The notes under the pieces: generated by a model | What the model saw: the letters and a program-made list of their open reading frames with translations, nothing else | The model's database searches: none | What the model was told of the DNA's origin: nothing | Shown: in pieces, positions 1 through 8,509 of the stretch | Layout: every line of letters starts with the position of its first letter | Numbering within the stretch: the stretch's first letter is position 1 | Source of the DNA: Phycisphaerales bacterium | GTDB taxonomy: Bacteria > Planctomycetota > Phycisphaerae > Phycisphaerales > SM1A02 | Assembly: GCA_022446905.1 (NCBI GenBank) | Contig: JAKVBT010000016.1 | Span: 16,547-49,728, forward strand | Length of the DNA: 33,182 nucleotides | Direction: 5' to 3' | Program-made: the position numbers and the translations under genes

Positions 1-1260
1 CGCGAAGATGTTATTGCCCGGGCACGTGATGGCATTGAGCGGTTTGGCAGCGGCGATATTGATGAGTCTGTTTTTGCATCGCTTGCGGATCGGTTGCAGT
101 ATGTCGTGGGCGATTACGCTGATGTTGAGAGCTTTCGCCGCCTGCGTTCTGCGCTCGGAGAGGCAAAGCACCCACTGCACTACCTCGCAGTTCCACCAAG
201 CACATTCGCGATGGTGGTTGGTCACTTGCGTGATGGTGGTTGCGCCGACGGCGGTTCAGTGGTGGTTGAAAAGCCGTTTGGTCGCGACTTGGAATCTGCC
301 CAGTCGCTGAATGCAGCATTGCAGGATGTTTTTCCCGAGGACCGGATTTACCGCATCGATCACTATCTCGGTAAGGAAGCGCTCTTGAACTTGACGTATT
401 TCCGATTCGGGAATCGCTTTCTTGAGCCAGTCTGGTCGCGCGAGCATGTGCGTTGTGTACAGATCACCATGGCGGAGGACTTTGGGGTCGATGGCCGTGG
501 GGCTTTTTATGACGAAGCTGGAGCGCTTCGAGATGTACTTCAAAATCACATGCTGCAAATGATCTCTTTGTTAGCTATGGATCCACCTTCGGATGCAAGT
601 GATGAGGCGCTGCGAGATGCCAAAGTCAGAGTCTTGCGCTCCATGCGGCCACTGGAGTCCAATGCCATTGTTCGTGGGCAATATCAAGGGTACCTTGACG
701 AAGATGGCGTCAAAGCGGGGTCAGACACCGAGACCTATGTGGCGGCGAGGTTTTTTATCGATTCGTGGCGCTGGGCTGGTGTCCCATTCATCGTTCGAGT
801 CGGGAAGCGCATGCCTGTAACGGCGACGGAGGTGCTCGTTGACCTCAGGCATCCACCACAAGAATTGTTTGAAGACACGACGACTTCTGAGCGCAACTAC
901 TTTAGGTTTCAATTCAAGCCCTTTACGACAATCAGTATTGGCGCTCGGGCAAAGAAACCTGGCGATGCAATGATTGGCGAACAGATTGAGATGATTGCTT
1001 TGCATCAAGAGCCAGATGAGATGACGGCCTATGAGCGTTTAATTGAAGATGCGATTGTGGGTCAGACAGGCTTGTTTGCTCGAGTCGACGAAGTCGAGGC
1101 AGCCTGGAAGATCGTCGGTCCGGCAATAGCTCAGCCCACCCCCCTGGTTCAATACGAGCCGGGAAGTTGGGGGCCCTCGACAGCGGATCGGCTCACGGGT
1201 GATTTAGAGCGGTGGCACAATCCACTGACGCCAGTAAAGCCAATTCAGGTAGTGCGATGA
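1..1260 (+). CDS. zwf: Glucose-6-phosphate dehydrogenase, 5' end missing
   Basis: This enzyme oxidises glucose-6-phosphate to 6-phosphogluconolactone with NADP+, the first step of the oxidative pentose phosphate pathway in the cytoplasm. The frame is open from base 1, so the gene begins before the window. 419 residues are visible, and by comparison with family motif spacing about 60 N-terminal residues (the nucleotide-binding glycine loop) are missing. The substrate-binding motif RIDHYLGKE is at visible residues 118-126. The catalytic-base His of the NHMLQM segment is at about visible residue 183, the spacing known for the family. An EKPFG motif precedes them. The first ATG at 94 is internal and should not be taken as the start. 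The stop codon overlaps the start of the next gene (ATGA at 1257-1260), which carries out the next step of the pathway. The family assignment is secure. Confidence 0.96.
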   Translation, partial: REDVIARARDGIERFGSGDIDESVFASLADRLQYVVGDYADVESFRRLRSALGEAKHPLHYLAVPPSTFAMVVGHLRDGGCADGGSVVVEKPFGRDLESAQSLNAALQDVFPEDRIYRIDHYLGKEALLNLTYFRFGNRFLEPVWSREHVRCVQITMAEDFGVDGRGAFYDEAGALRDVLQNHMLQMISLLAMDPPSDASDEALRDAKVRVLRSMRPLESNAIVRGQYQGYLDEDGVKAGSDTETYVAARFFIDSWRWAGVPFIVRVGKRMPVTATEVLVDLRHPPQELFEDTTTSERNYFRFQFKPFTTISIGARAKKPGDAMIGEQIEMIALHQEPDEMTAYERLIEDAIVGQTGLFARVDEVEAAWKIVGPAIAQPTPLVQYEPGSWGPSTADRLTGDLERWHNPLTPVKPIQVVR

Positions 1261-1976
1261 TCGATGGCGTCAGCATCATGCCGTGTGGACTGACCTTGAA
1301 GCGTGTTGCAAAGGCCTCAGATATTGCAATCGCTGGGGCCCAGTGGCTGGCTGACACGATTGACCGGATAGTGACGTTGCGTGGTCGTTGCGTCTTGGCA
1401 GTCAGTGGTGGTCGGTCGCCTTGGCCCATGTTTGAACGGCTGGTCCAGACTTCTGGTGTGCCGTGGGAGCATGTGCATGTCATTCAGGTTGATGAGCGTG
1501 CCGCGCCAGATGGACACCAAGATCGAAATTGGACCTCGGCTGAGCGGGTGTTTAGCAGTGTGTTATCAGCGGAACATCTGCACCCCATGCCGGTCACCAG
1601 CGATGACCTAGTTGAGGTTGCAGAGGTCTATGCGCGGCTGATTGATCAACTATGTGATGGGGAAATTGACATTGTGCATTTGGGACTTGGCCCAGATGGA
1701 CATACAGCCTCACTTTTTCCAGATGATCCGATTCTTGATGTCGTAGATCGGTCCATCGCTTGGACCACGCATGAACATATGGGCCGCCTTCGTATGAGTA
1801 TGACCTTCCCCACATTGGCACGTGCAAGAAACCTCCTGTGGCAGATTGGTGGCGCTGACAAGCACACGATGCTGACTCGACTGCTTGAAGGAGATGCCAG
1901 CATTCCGGCAGGTCGTGTGCGTCGTGATCGTGCAATCATCCTTGCCGATGCTGAAGCGATTGGTGAACAGGTGTGA
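1257..1976 (+). CDS. pgl: 6-phosphogluconolactonase
   Basis: This enzyme hydrolyses 6-phosphogluconolactone to 6-phosphogluconate, directly after the upstream zwf product. It is about 239 residues long, normal for the DevB-type family. The sugar-phosphate-isomerase-like fold shows its usual motifs: an N-terminal LAVSGGRSP phosphate loop and a central LGLGPDGHTASLFPDDP segment that carries catalytic residues in this family. The frame also has an ATG at 1212, but ATG 1257 overlaps the zwf stop as ATGA and gives the expected length, so I chose it; translation is probably coupled to zwf. The SD upstream is weak, which fits re-initiation. The next gene starts 7 bases after the stop. Confidence 0.93.
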   Translation: MIDGVSIMPCGLTLKRVAKASDIAIAGAQWLADTIDRIVTLRGRCVLAVSGGRSPWPMFERLVQTSGVPWEHVHVIQVDERAAPDGHQDRNWTSAERVFSSVLSAEHLHPMPVTSDDLVEVAEVYARLIDQLCDGEIDIVHLGLGPDGHTASLFPDDPILDVVDRSIAWTTHEHMGRLRMSMTFPTLARARNLLWQIGGADKHTMLTRLLEGDASIPAGRVRRDRAIILADAEAIGEQV

Positions 1977-1983
1977 GTTGATC

Positions 1984-3843
1984 ATGTCGCTTCGCAACAA
2001 GTTGGTCGTGTTGGTTCTGATCCCGCTTGCGCTGATCTTTGCAACGGTGATCATTATTCAATACCGATCTATGAGGACCTTGGCGATGACTGAAGCCAAG
2101 GGGCACACCCTATTATTGACACAGGCGACTGCGGGCGCCATTGAAGCAGATTTGGCGCGAATTGTTCACGTAACGCACACCGGCGCCGCTGCGTTGGAGT
2201 CTGCGCCGGAACTGAGTGGAGATCGCGTCTGGACGTTGTTGGCGCGTCTAGTTGAACAGGTTCCACTGGTCGACGGGGCTTCGATTGCCTATACGCCTGA
2301 GGCCGTCATTCCGGGCATGCCTGCCGCGCCCTATGTCTGGAATGCCAATGGCACCATTCGCCAAGAAGATCTTGCTGAGGCCTATGACTACACCATTAAA
2401 AACTGGTTTACGGAAGCAGTCGATGGCAACGCAGGTTGGACGGATCCTTATGAGGGCCCAGTTTTTGGTGGCCTACTAGTGTCCTATTCGGTGCCGGTGA
2501 TTCGAAACGACCGCGTCGAAGCAGTGATTTCCGTGGATATTCCGTTGCTTCCTCTGCAATCCAGACTCAAGGTCGGCGAGTTCTCCAATACATCTGGTTT
2601 TTTGGTTGGTTCAGGGGACCGATTCATTTCCAACCCAGATCCAAAATTGATCATGCAGCCCGTGACAACGCATGATGGACCAGCCATGTTGGCGGAGGCG
2701 CCACCCGGCACACTGATTCAGATGGATGATTGGCCAAATCAACAGCCACACATCGTTGCTTTTGAACCCATTCCAACTGCGGATTGGATGTTCGCCGCAG
2801 CCATCGAAGAGTCTCAAGTGCTTGGTCCAGTGCGTGCGCAACTGACATGGAATGTGTCAATGCTTGTGGCTGGTGGTCTGCTTGTGACATGCATTGTGTT
2901 GTTGACTGGCCTGCGACTCACTCGTGATTTACGCATGCTTGCTCTTGGCGTCTCAAAAGTGTCTGGCGGTGACCTTGCAGCCAGCATCGATCCCATGCGT
3001 CGCCATGACGAACTTGGAAAGTTGGCATTGGACTTCAATCGTATGACCAAGCAACTTGGGCGGACGGTTGACCGTGTGGCAAGTGAGCAGGCGGCGCGGC
3101 GGGCGATGGAGCGCGAGTTGGATGTGGCCCGTGAGATTCAGGAGGAGATGCTTCCCCATGAGTATCCCATGTTGGCAGATCATCCCGACGTTGATCTTCA
3201 TGCAGTGAATCATCCTGCTCGATACGTGGCTGGCGATTTCTTCGATTACTGGGTTCGAGATGAGGTACTGACTATCGTGCTGGCTGATGTGGCTGGTTCT
3301 GGAATGCCAGCAGCTTTAGTCATGGTTCGAGCGATGACGTTGCTCCGTCAGTTTGACGATCCTGCCAGTGCATTGACCGCAGTGGTGTCGAGAACCAACG
3401 AAGCTTTGTGCAACGACAATGAGCGGCAGCTTTTTGTAACAGGTGTCATTGTCCGCATTAATCTGGCGACTTGGTCTTATCAATTGGTCTCCGCTGGTCA
3501 CTTGCCGGCACTGCTTGGGGATGGCGAGGGGGAAGTCAAGCAAGAGGGCGATTCCACAGGGCCACTTTTAGGGGTCATTCCCGCTGCTACTTGGGAAGCC
3601 CGCCAGGGCGTTCTGGCGCCAGGGCACTGGTTAGCCCTCTATACCGATGGCATTACCGAGGCGACGGATGTCGCTGGCGAGGAACTTGGAGTAGGCCGAC
3701 TCGCTGAAGCCTTGGCAGAGCTTGGTTCTGTAGAGTCTGAAGTGCTTTCAGAACAGGCGCTTAGCGCTGCCACGATGTGGCATGGTGGCCCAGTCAATGA
3801 CGATTTAAGCGCGATGGTGCTCCGCAGGCCCAAATCTGCTTGA
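1984..3843 (+). CDS. Membrane sensor with HAMP domain and SpoIIE/RsbU-type PP2C phosphatase
   Basis: A 619-residue predicted signalling protein. Residues about 5-30 form a transmembrane helix. An extracytoplasmic region of about 260 residues follows, resembling dCache/PDC sensors (it contains GGLLVSYSVPVI and VISVDIPL strands). A second helix lies near residue 300, then a HAMP-like segment, a short coiled coil (ELDVAREIQEEMLP) and a SpoIIE-type PP2C domain. The phosphatase metal-site motifs are present: GDFFDYW (Asp at about 418), LADVAGSGMPAALVM, LYTDGITEA and a terminal DDLSAMVL. Such proteins usually dephosphorylate an anti-sigma-factor antagonist (RsbV/SpoIIAA type); no such partner is visible here. 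The frame opens at 1885, but ATG 1984 lies just after the pgl stop and directly precedes the membrane helix. The 7-base gap suggests co-transcription with zwf-pgl. The sensed ligand is unknown. Confidence 0.88.
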   Translation: MSLRNKLVVLVLIPLALIFATVIIIQYRSMRTLAMTEAKGHTLLLTQATAGAIEADLARIVHVTHTGAAALESAPELSGDRVWTLLARLVEQVPLVDGASIAYTPEAVIPGMPAAPYVWNANGTIRQEDLAEAYDYTIKNWFTEAVDGNAGWTDPYEGPVFGGLLVSYSVPVIRNDRVEAVISVDIPLLPLQSRLKVGEFSNTSGFLVGSGDRFISNPDPKLIMQPVTTHDGPAMLAEAPPGTLIQMDDWPNQQPHIVAFEPIPTADWMFAAAIEESQVLGPVRAQLTWNVSMLVAGGLLVTCIVLLTGLRLTRDLRMLALGVSKVSGGDLAASIDPMRRHDELGKLALDFNRMTKQLGRTVDRVASEQAARRAMERELDVAREIQEEMLPHEYPMLADHPDVDLHAVNHPARYVAGDFFDYWVRDEVLTIVLADVAGSGMPAALVMVRAMTLLRQFDDPASALTAVVSRTNEALCNDNERQLFVTGVIVRINLATWSYQLVSAGHLPALLGDGEGEVKQEGDSTGPLLGVIPAATWEARQGVLAPGHWLALYTDGITEATDVAGEELGVGRLAEALAELGSVESEVLSEQALSAATMWHGGPVNDDLSAMVLRRPKSA

Positions 3844-3895
3844 ACGATTAAGAAGCCAGATCCCAAGAAAGCGGTGCTGCGAGTATGTTGTATCG

Positions 3896-3923
3896 CTTGT
3901 TTGGAAGATCTTCAAACCGCAAG
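3896..3923 (+). promoter_or_regulatory. Imperfect inverted repeat just before the SD of the secreted His-tail gene
   Basis: CTTG at 3896 pairs with CAAG at 3920-3923. Inside them a TTTG/AAA pair flanks the perfect palindrome GAAGATCTTC at about 3904-3913. The repeat ends exactly where the SD AGGAGGG (3924-3930) begins. In RNA it could fold next to the ribosome binding site; in DNA it could be an operator. No regulator is known, so the role is inference only. Confidence 0.3.
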
Positions 3924-3935
3924 AGGAGGGAACTC

Positions 3936-5840
3936 ATGCGATTGGCCCCATCTGTATTGGTATCTGCGTGCTTGCTCGGCGCAGCCAATGGACTGCATGC
4001 GTCCACCGACGCGATTGTGCTTTATTCAGCTGGTATTGACGGCATTTTGAATGATGCCAAGGATGCTGGCTTCCATCAGGCATTGGTGCGTATGGAGGAG
4101 CACGAAATGAGTCTGCCGCCAGGTATTTCGCGGCGTGAAAGATTCGAATTTCAGACCATGGTGAAACTGCTTCTCAGTGAGTTGGATGTTCGTGTTGCGG
4201 TACGCCCCAACGCGCCACCTCATGAAAATCCATTCACGTTGACCATTCGCTCACATGGAAACGAGGGCGCTTCACCACAGTCCTTGATTTCAGCCGCTCA
4301 TCAAGTAGCTGAGTACGCGCGGGTGCCTGCTGGCGTTCCAGATGCTCAGCACCCTGGTTTCCTCCGATACAACGATAATGATCCTGACCCACTAACTTGG
4401 ATTGGTCTTGAGAAATCCAATGGTGTTGAGCAGGCGGTCCTATCGGTTGGAGCACCTCCAGAGGAATCATCTCTCGATTGGTCAGCATGTGGGCTTCCTT
4501 ATGGAACAAAGGTCATCGGGGGCATGCTTATTGACTTCAATGAACTGCAGCCTCTCTTGGGCATGGCGATGATGGCTCAGCCGCAGGCCGGCGATCTTTT
4601 GAAGGCATGGGGCCTCATGGGGCCAGATGCACTTCGTATTCAAATGGCCATGGGACGGGATGGGGAACTCATGCATCTCGGAGGGCGCGTTTCCAATTGG
4701 ACGAAGCACTTTGGGCAGTACGTCGTTGATGGTGGTGTGCGCTCATCAGATATTGACCGTATTCCGATGGATGCTGTGGCTGCTCAGGTCACACGTGTCA
4801 ACATTCGGGCACTGCTCAACTCACTGATTGGTATTGGCGATTCAATGATGCCGCCTTTAGGTCGCGGACCAGATGGAAAGTCAGTCAAAGCATCAGAAAT
4901 GGCGAGTGAGCAGATCAAAATGATGCTTGGTGTTAATCCAAAGACTGAGTTGATCGACTATCTCGGCGACGCTGTGGCTTTTTACCGCTCTCCATCAACA
5001 GGTGGCGGTGGTCTGATGAGCATGGTGATGTTGGTCGAAGCATCAAACCCTGATGGTTTGGCCACATCGATTGGACTGCTTGCGGCCCGAGCGAATTCGA
5101 TGATGATGTCGATGACTGAGGGCTATGTAGCGATGTCTACCTGGACGCATCCAGATTGCGGCGAGGTTATTTCGCTGACCTTTCCTGGACTGCCGGTTCC
5201 TGTCGAAGTCTCGATGGCTGTCAAAGAAAACTGGTTAGTGGCGACACTTACGCCGCAGGCCATGATCGCCGCATGTCGTCAGTTTGATGCCCGGAGTTCT
5301 CTGCGCCAAGCCAGAAGTTTCCGCCAGAGTATCGGCATGGATGGCATTGGCGCAATGCAGATCAACTACTCGGATACGCCAGCTCAAATGGCTGATGGAT
5401 ACGGTTATATGGTTGGTCTTGCATCAGCCATCTCCAACTACAGTCGACCTAAAAATGGGCACACGCATTCTGCGGATTTAGTGGTTCCCACATTCGGAGA
5501 TCTTGCTGATGATGCCCATCCATGTGCACTATTGGTCTCTGTAGATGGCGATGATGTTGTGTATCAAGGGACCGCTGATCCAAGCATCAATGTGCTTATG
5601 ACCGGCATGATGGCGAACATAGATTCCAACTTGTTGTTGCCGATGAGCGCTGGTGTGGTGATGCCGGCAATTATGGAAGCTAGAAGCGCAGCGATGAGAG
5701 CACGCGAGATAAGTGATCGTCGGGCTCGCGAGGCTCATGATGGGCAAGTGCAGCACGGACACGATCATCATGACAAGCATGAACATATAGAACACTCGCA
5801 CGTGGATCATCCACATGCTAAAGAGGGAGAGGAACAATGA
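3936..5840 (+). CDS. Secreted protein of unknown function with a His-rich C-terminal tail
   Basis: I do not recognise this 634-residue protein. It has a Sec signal peptide (MRLAPSVLVSACLLG, likely cleaved after LHA near residue 23) and no other clear membrane helix, so it is probably periplasmic or exported. The long central part is mixed alpha/beta, rich in Met and Gly, with no catalytic motif I can name. The last 35 or so residues are packed with His, Asp and Glu (HGHDHHDKHEH and similar), which suggests metal binding, perhaps zinc, nickel or copper. The start at 3936 is set by a strong SD, AGGAGGG at 3924-3930; the frame extends to 3885 but the extra residues are basic and would spoil the signal peptide. 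Its stop overlaps the lemA start (ATGA at 5837), so it is translated together with LemA and probably works with it. Confidence 0.8.
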   Translation: MRLAPSVLVSACLLGAANGLHASTDAIVLYSAGIDGILNDAKDAGFHQALVRMEEHEMSLPPGISRRERFEFQTMVKLLLSELDVRVAVRPNAPPHENPFTLTIRSHGNEGASPQSLISAAHQVAEYARVPAGVPDAQHPGFLRYNDNDPDPLTWIGLEKSNGVEQAVLSVGAPPEESSLDWSACGLPYGTKVIGGMLIDFNELQPLLGMAMMAQPQAGDLLKAWGLMGPDALRIQMAMGRDGELMHLGGRVSNWTKHFGQYVVDGGVRSSDIDRIPMDAVAAQVTRVNIRALLNSLIGIGDSMMPPLGRGPDGKSVKASEMASEQIKMMLGVNPKTELIDYLGDAVAFYRSPSTGGGGLMSMVMLVEASNPDGLATSIGLLAARANSMMMSMTEGYVAMSTWTHPDCGEVISLTFPGLPVPVEVSMAVKENWLVATLTPQAMIAACRQFDARSSLRQARSFRQSIGMDGIGAMQINYSDTPAQMADGYGYMVGLASAISNYSRPKNGHTHSADLVVPTFGDLADDAHPCALLVSVDGDDVVYQGTADPSINVLMTGMMANIDSNLLLPMSAGVVMPAIMEARSAAMRAREISDRRAREAHDGQVQHGHDHHDKHEHIEHSHVDHPHAKEGEEQ

Positions 5841-6460
5841 TGATGGACTTGATGTTGGCACTGAGTGCCGCAGCGATTTTACTAATCGTGATTGGTGGTG
5901 TTGCGCTAGTGCTGATCGTATTGGTGATCAGCATCTACAACTCGCTTGTCGCCCTTCGGAATCGGGTAAAAAACGGCTGGGCACAGATTGATGTACAGCT
6001 TAAGCGTCGGTACGACCTGATTCCCAATCTTGTCGAAACCGCCAAGGGCTATATGAAGCATGAGGCATCAACGCTTGAGGCTGTGACGAATGCCCGTAAT
6101 CAGGCGATGTCTGCTGCGCAGGCAGTTGCATCGAACCCCACCGATGGAGGTGCGGTGAAGTCACTCGGTGGTGCTGAAAGTGCCCTTCGCGGTGCACTCG
6201 GCAATCTGACAGTCGCAATGGAGGCTTACCCCGATCTCAAGGCTAGCGCCAATATGATGCAGGTGCAAGAAGAGCTTACGACGACGGAGAACAAGGTGGC
6301 TTTTTCGCGCCAGGCTTATAACGATGGTGTGATGGTCTACAACACAAAGCGTGAGAGCTTTCCATCAAACATCATCGCGGGCATGTTTAACTTCTCTGAA
6401 GCATCTATGTTTGAGATCGAAGATGCTGCGGCCAAAGAGGCGCCAAAGGTTGAGTTCTGA
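5837..6460 (+). CDS. lemA: LemA family membrane protein
   Basis: A 207-residue LemA protein. One transmembrane helix spans about residues 8-36, followed by the family hallmark running from IYNSLVALRNRV through the NGWAQIDVQLKRR and YDLIPNLVETAKGYMKHE segments, then a coiled-coil helical domain. The helix places the C-terminal domain on one side of the inner membrane. The biochemical role of LemA is not established; in many bacteria it sits next to an HtpX/M48-type membrane protease, as here. The start is fixed by the ATGA overlap with the upstream secreted protein, with GGGAGAGGA acting as SD inside that gene's end. Length is typical of the family. The protease gene begins 38 bases downstream. 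Confidence 0.93.
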   Translation: MMMDLMLALSAAAILLIVIGGVALVLIVLVISIYNSLVALRNRVKNGWAQIDVQLKRRYDLIPNLVETAKGYMKHEASTLEAVTNARNQAMSAAQAVASNPTDGGAVKSLGGAESALRGALGNLTVAMEAYPDLKASANMMQVQEELTTTENKVAFSRQAYNDGVMVYNTKRESFPSNIIAGMFNFSEASMFEIEDAAAKEAPKVEF

Positions 6461-6498
6461 TTTCCTGAATCTTTCTGACAGCAAGATCGGATTCTTTT

Positions 6499-8505
6499 GT
6501 GAACTTCTTTGAGGCTCAGGACAAAGCTCATCGGAAGACAGGGCTATTGGTTTGGCTCTTAGTTGGCGGTCTCGCATCGATGACCGTTGGCATGTATGCC
6601 ATTTTGATGTTGGTAGTGCATGTGCTTGGTGCTTATGACCAGATCAGGGCACAGCGTGCGACAGAGCGGGGCGAGTCATTTCGTGAAACGCGTTTTCAGG
6701 AATGGGCCGACCAGGAATCTTTGGTCTTATGGGATCTAGATGTCTTCCTGCTTGCATTTGGTCTCATGCTTGTGCTTGTTGGTGGAGGGTTTCTCTATCG
6801 CTACTTGCAACTCCGTGCTGGTGGGGAAGCTGTTGCAGAGATGATGGGGGGGAAGCGCATCGAACCGGACACTTCCAACGCGCATGAACAGCGTGCGCTC
6901 AATGTGGTCGAGGAGATGGCGATTGCTTCTGGTGTTCCGGTTCCGCCGGTGTACGAGATTCCCTCCGATGCAATCAATGCCTTTGCGGCGGGTCATACTG
7001 TGGATCAGGCAGCAATTGGTTTGACACGTGGAACCATCATGCTGCCGCGTGATGAGTTGCAGGGCATCGTAGCGCACGAATTCAGCCACATTTTCAACGG
7101 AGACATGCGATTGAATCTGCGTTTGATCGCAGTCATTAATGGCGTCATGGTCTTGGGCATTGCGGGTCTACTCTTGGCGAGAACAGTCGCTTACGGCATG
7201 CTCTTTGGCGGTGGTGGGCGAAGTAGTAATGACAAGGGCAATGGTGCGGCAATTGCCATTGGTTTGATGGTCGTCGGCTGGCTGATTGCTGCCATTGGCT
7301 TTATGGGCACGCTTGTGGCGCGGTTGATTCAGGCGGCGGTGTCGCGTCAGCGGGAGTTCCTTGCTGATGCTAGTGCCGTGCAATTCACGCGCAATCCAGA
7401 TGGGATTGCAGGAGCGCTTGCCCGTATTCAGACTAAGCCCCAAAGAACACGCATTTCTGGAGAGGCCAGTCAATTTAACCACATGTTCTTTTCTCAGGCG
7501 GTGCCGGCTATGTTTGCGACACATCCCCCATTGGATGCTCGTATTGACCGGATCACAGGTGGGCAGCCCGTGCATGTACGAGATGTGAGTGTTTCTACAG
7601 AGCAACCTGCTGCGGAGGGGAGTTCCGCCAGCCGGGAATTTCATCCTCTGGTTGCTGGAGCTGTGGCAATCGGTCGAGTTCAACAAGCGATTGCATCGGC
7701 CGGAGATCTCGATGCTATTTCGATGGACTGGACTCGGCGTGTGTTGAATGCAATCCCTCAATCACTTCGTGATGCGGCTCACTCGCCTCAGTGTGTGCGT
7801 GCATTGATTGCTGCAATGCTCATTGAAGATGAGGGTACAGATGATGCCGAAGCAACAGGGTCCCAGCTGGCAGCTGTCGAGCAGCTCTTGCCCGCGGAGG
7901 AGGTTGCCCGAGTGGCGCAACTTCGTCCACTACTTGCATCTTTGGAGACATCCTGCCGTGTGCCGCTTCTAGACATGACCAGTCCAGCTGTGCATGCGCT
8001 TTCAGACACTCAATCACAAGATCTGACGAAGTTGGTTGATGCTCTCGTCTCAGCTGATCGCAAGATCAGCCGCTTCGAATGGGTGGTTGCCATGTTGGTT
8101 GATGCGATGATCGATCGATCTGGTGGGGCGCAACATCAAGCAAGCGCAACCATCAGATCAATGCATTCTTCCATTGTCTCGCTGTTGTCAATTGTGGCCA
8201 TCACCGGATCTGCAGATCAGGTTTCTGCCATAGGTTCATTGCAAGCGGGCTGTAGTGCGATTGAGGTACCCGCGCCCCAGTCCATATCCAGCGTTTCATT
8301 GAAGCAGCTAGCTTCAGTGGTTCATGATCTTCGTACGCTTCGTTTCAATGAACGAAAGCGGCTGCTCGCAGCAGTTGTTGCCGTGGTGGATCATGATGGG
8401 AAAACTACATTGGCAGAAGCTGAGATGGTCCGGGCCGTGTCAGAAGTGATGGCCGTGCCGATGCCTCCAGTTGCTCCGGATGAGGCTGTCGCGGAGTCTG
8501 GCTGA
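6499..8505 (+). CDS. M48 (HtpX/Ste24-like) membrane zinc metalloprotease with C-terminal TerB-like domain
   Basis: A 668-residue membrane protease, about twice the length of classical HtpX. Helices lie near residues 15-45 and 75-100. The zinc motif HEFSH is at residues 193-197 in a cytoplasmic-facing segment, two more helices follow (about 212-240 and 250-280), and the third-ligand region is REFLADASAVQF. This is the HtpX plan and predicts membrane protein quality control. The extra 300 residues hold helical repeats ending in segments such as LVSADRKISRFEWVV and VVAVVDHDGKTTLAEAE. These look like TerB-type domains, where acidic residues bind divalent metal; that call is by pattern only. The start is GTG 6499 with a poor SD; the next in-frame ATG would cut into the first helix. 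It follows lemA by 38 bases and probably shares its mRNA. Confidence 0.88.
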   Translation: MNFFEAQDKAHRKTGLLVWLLVGGLASMTVGMYAILMLVVHVLGAYDQIRAQRATERGESFRETRFQEWADQESLVLWDLDVFLLAFGLMLVLVGGGFLYRYLQLRAGGEAVAEMMGGKRIEPDTSNAHEQRALNVVEEMAIASGVPVPPVYEIPSDAINAFAAGHTVDQAAIGLTRGTIMLPRDELQGIVAHEFSHIFNGDMRLNLRLIAVINGVMVLGIAGLLLARTVAYGMLFGGGGRSSNDKGNGAAIAIGLMVVGWLIAAIGFMGTLVARLIQAAVSRQREFLADASAVQFTRNPDGIAGALARIQTKPQRTRISGEASQFNHMFFSQAVPAMFATHPPLDARIDRITGGQPVHVRDVSVSTEQPAAEGSSASREFHPLVAGAVAIGRVQQAIASAGDLDAISMDWTRRVLNAIPQSLRDAAHSPQCVRALIAAMLIEDEGTDDAEATGSQLAAVEQLLPAEEVARVAQLRPLLASLETSCRVPLLDMTSPAVHALSDTQSQDLTKLVDALVSADRKISRFEWVVAMLVDAMIDRSGGAQHQASATIRSMHSSIVSLLSIVAITGSADQVSAIGSLQAGCSAIEVPAPQSISSVSLKQLASVVHDLRTLRFNERKRLLAAVVAVVDHDGKTTLAEAEMVRAVSEVMAVPMPPVAPDEAVAESG

Positions 8506-8509
8506 TCCG

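Noticed and set aside
94-1260. ATG 94 as the zwf start
   Set aside because: The frame is open and family-like from base 1, and motif spacing needs about 60 more residues upstream.
7168-7761. Minus-strand open frame of 197 codons inside the M48 gene
   Set aside because: It is an antisense shadow of the protease domain.
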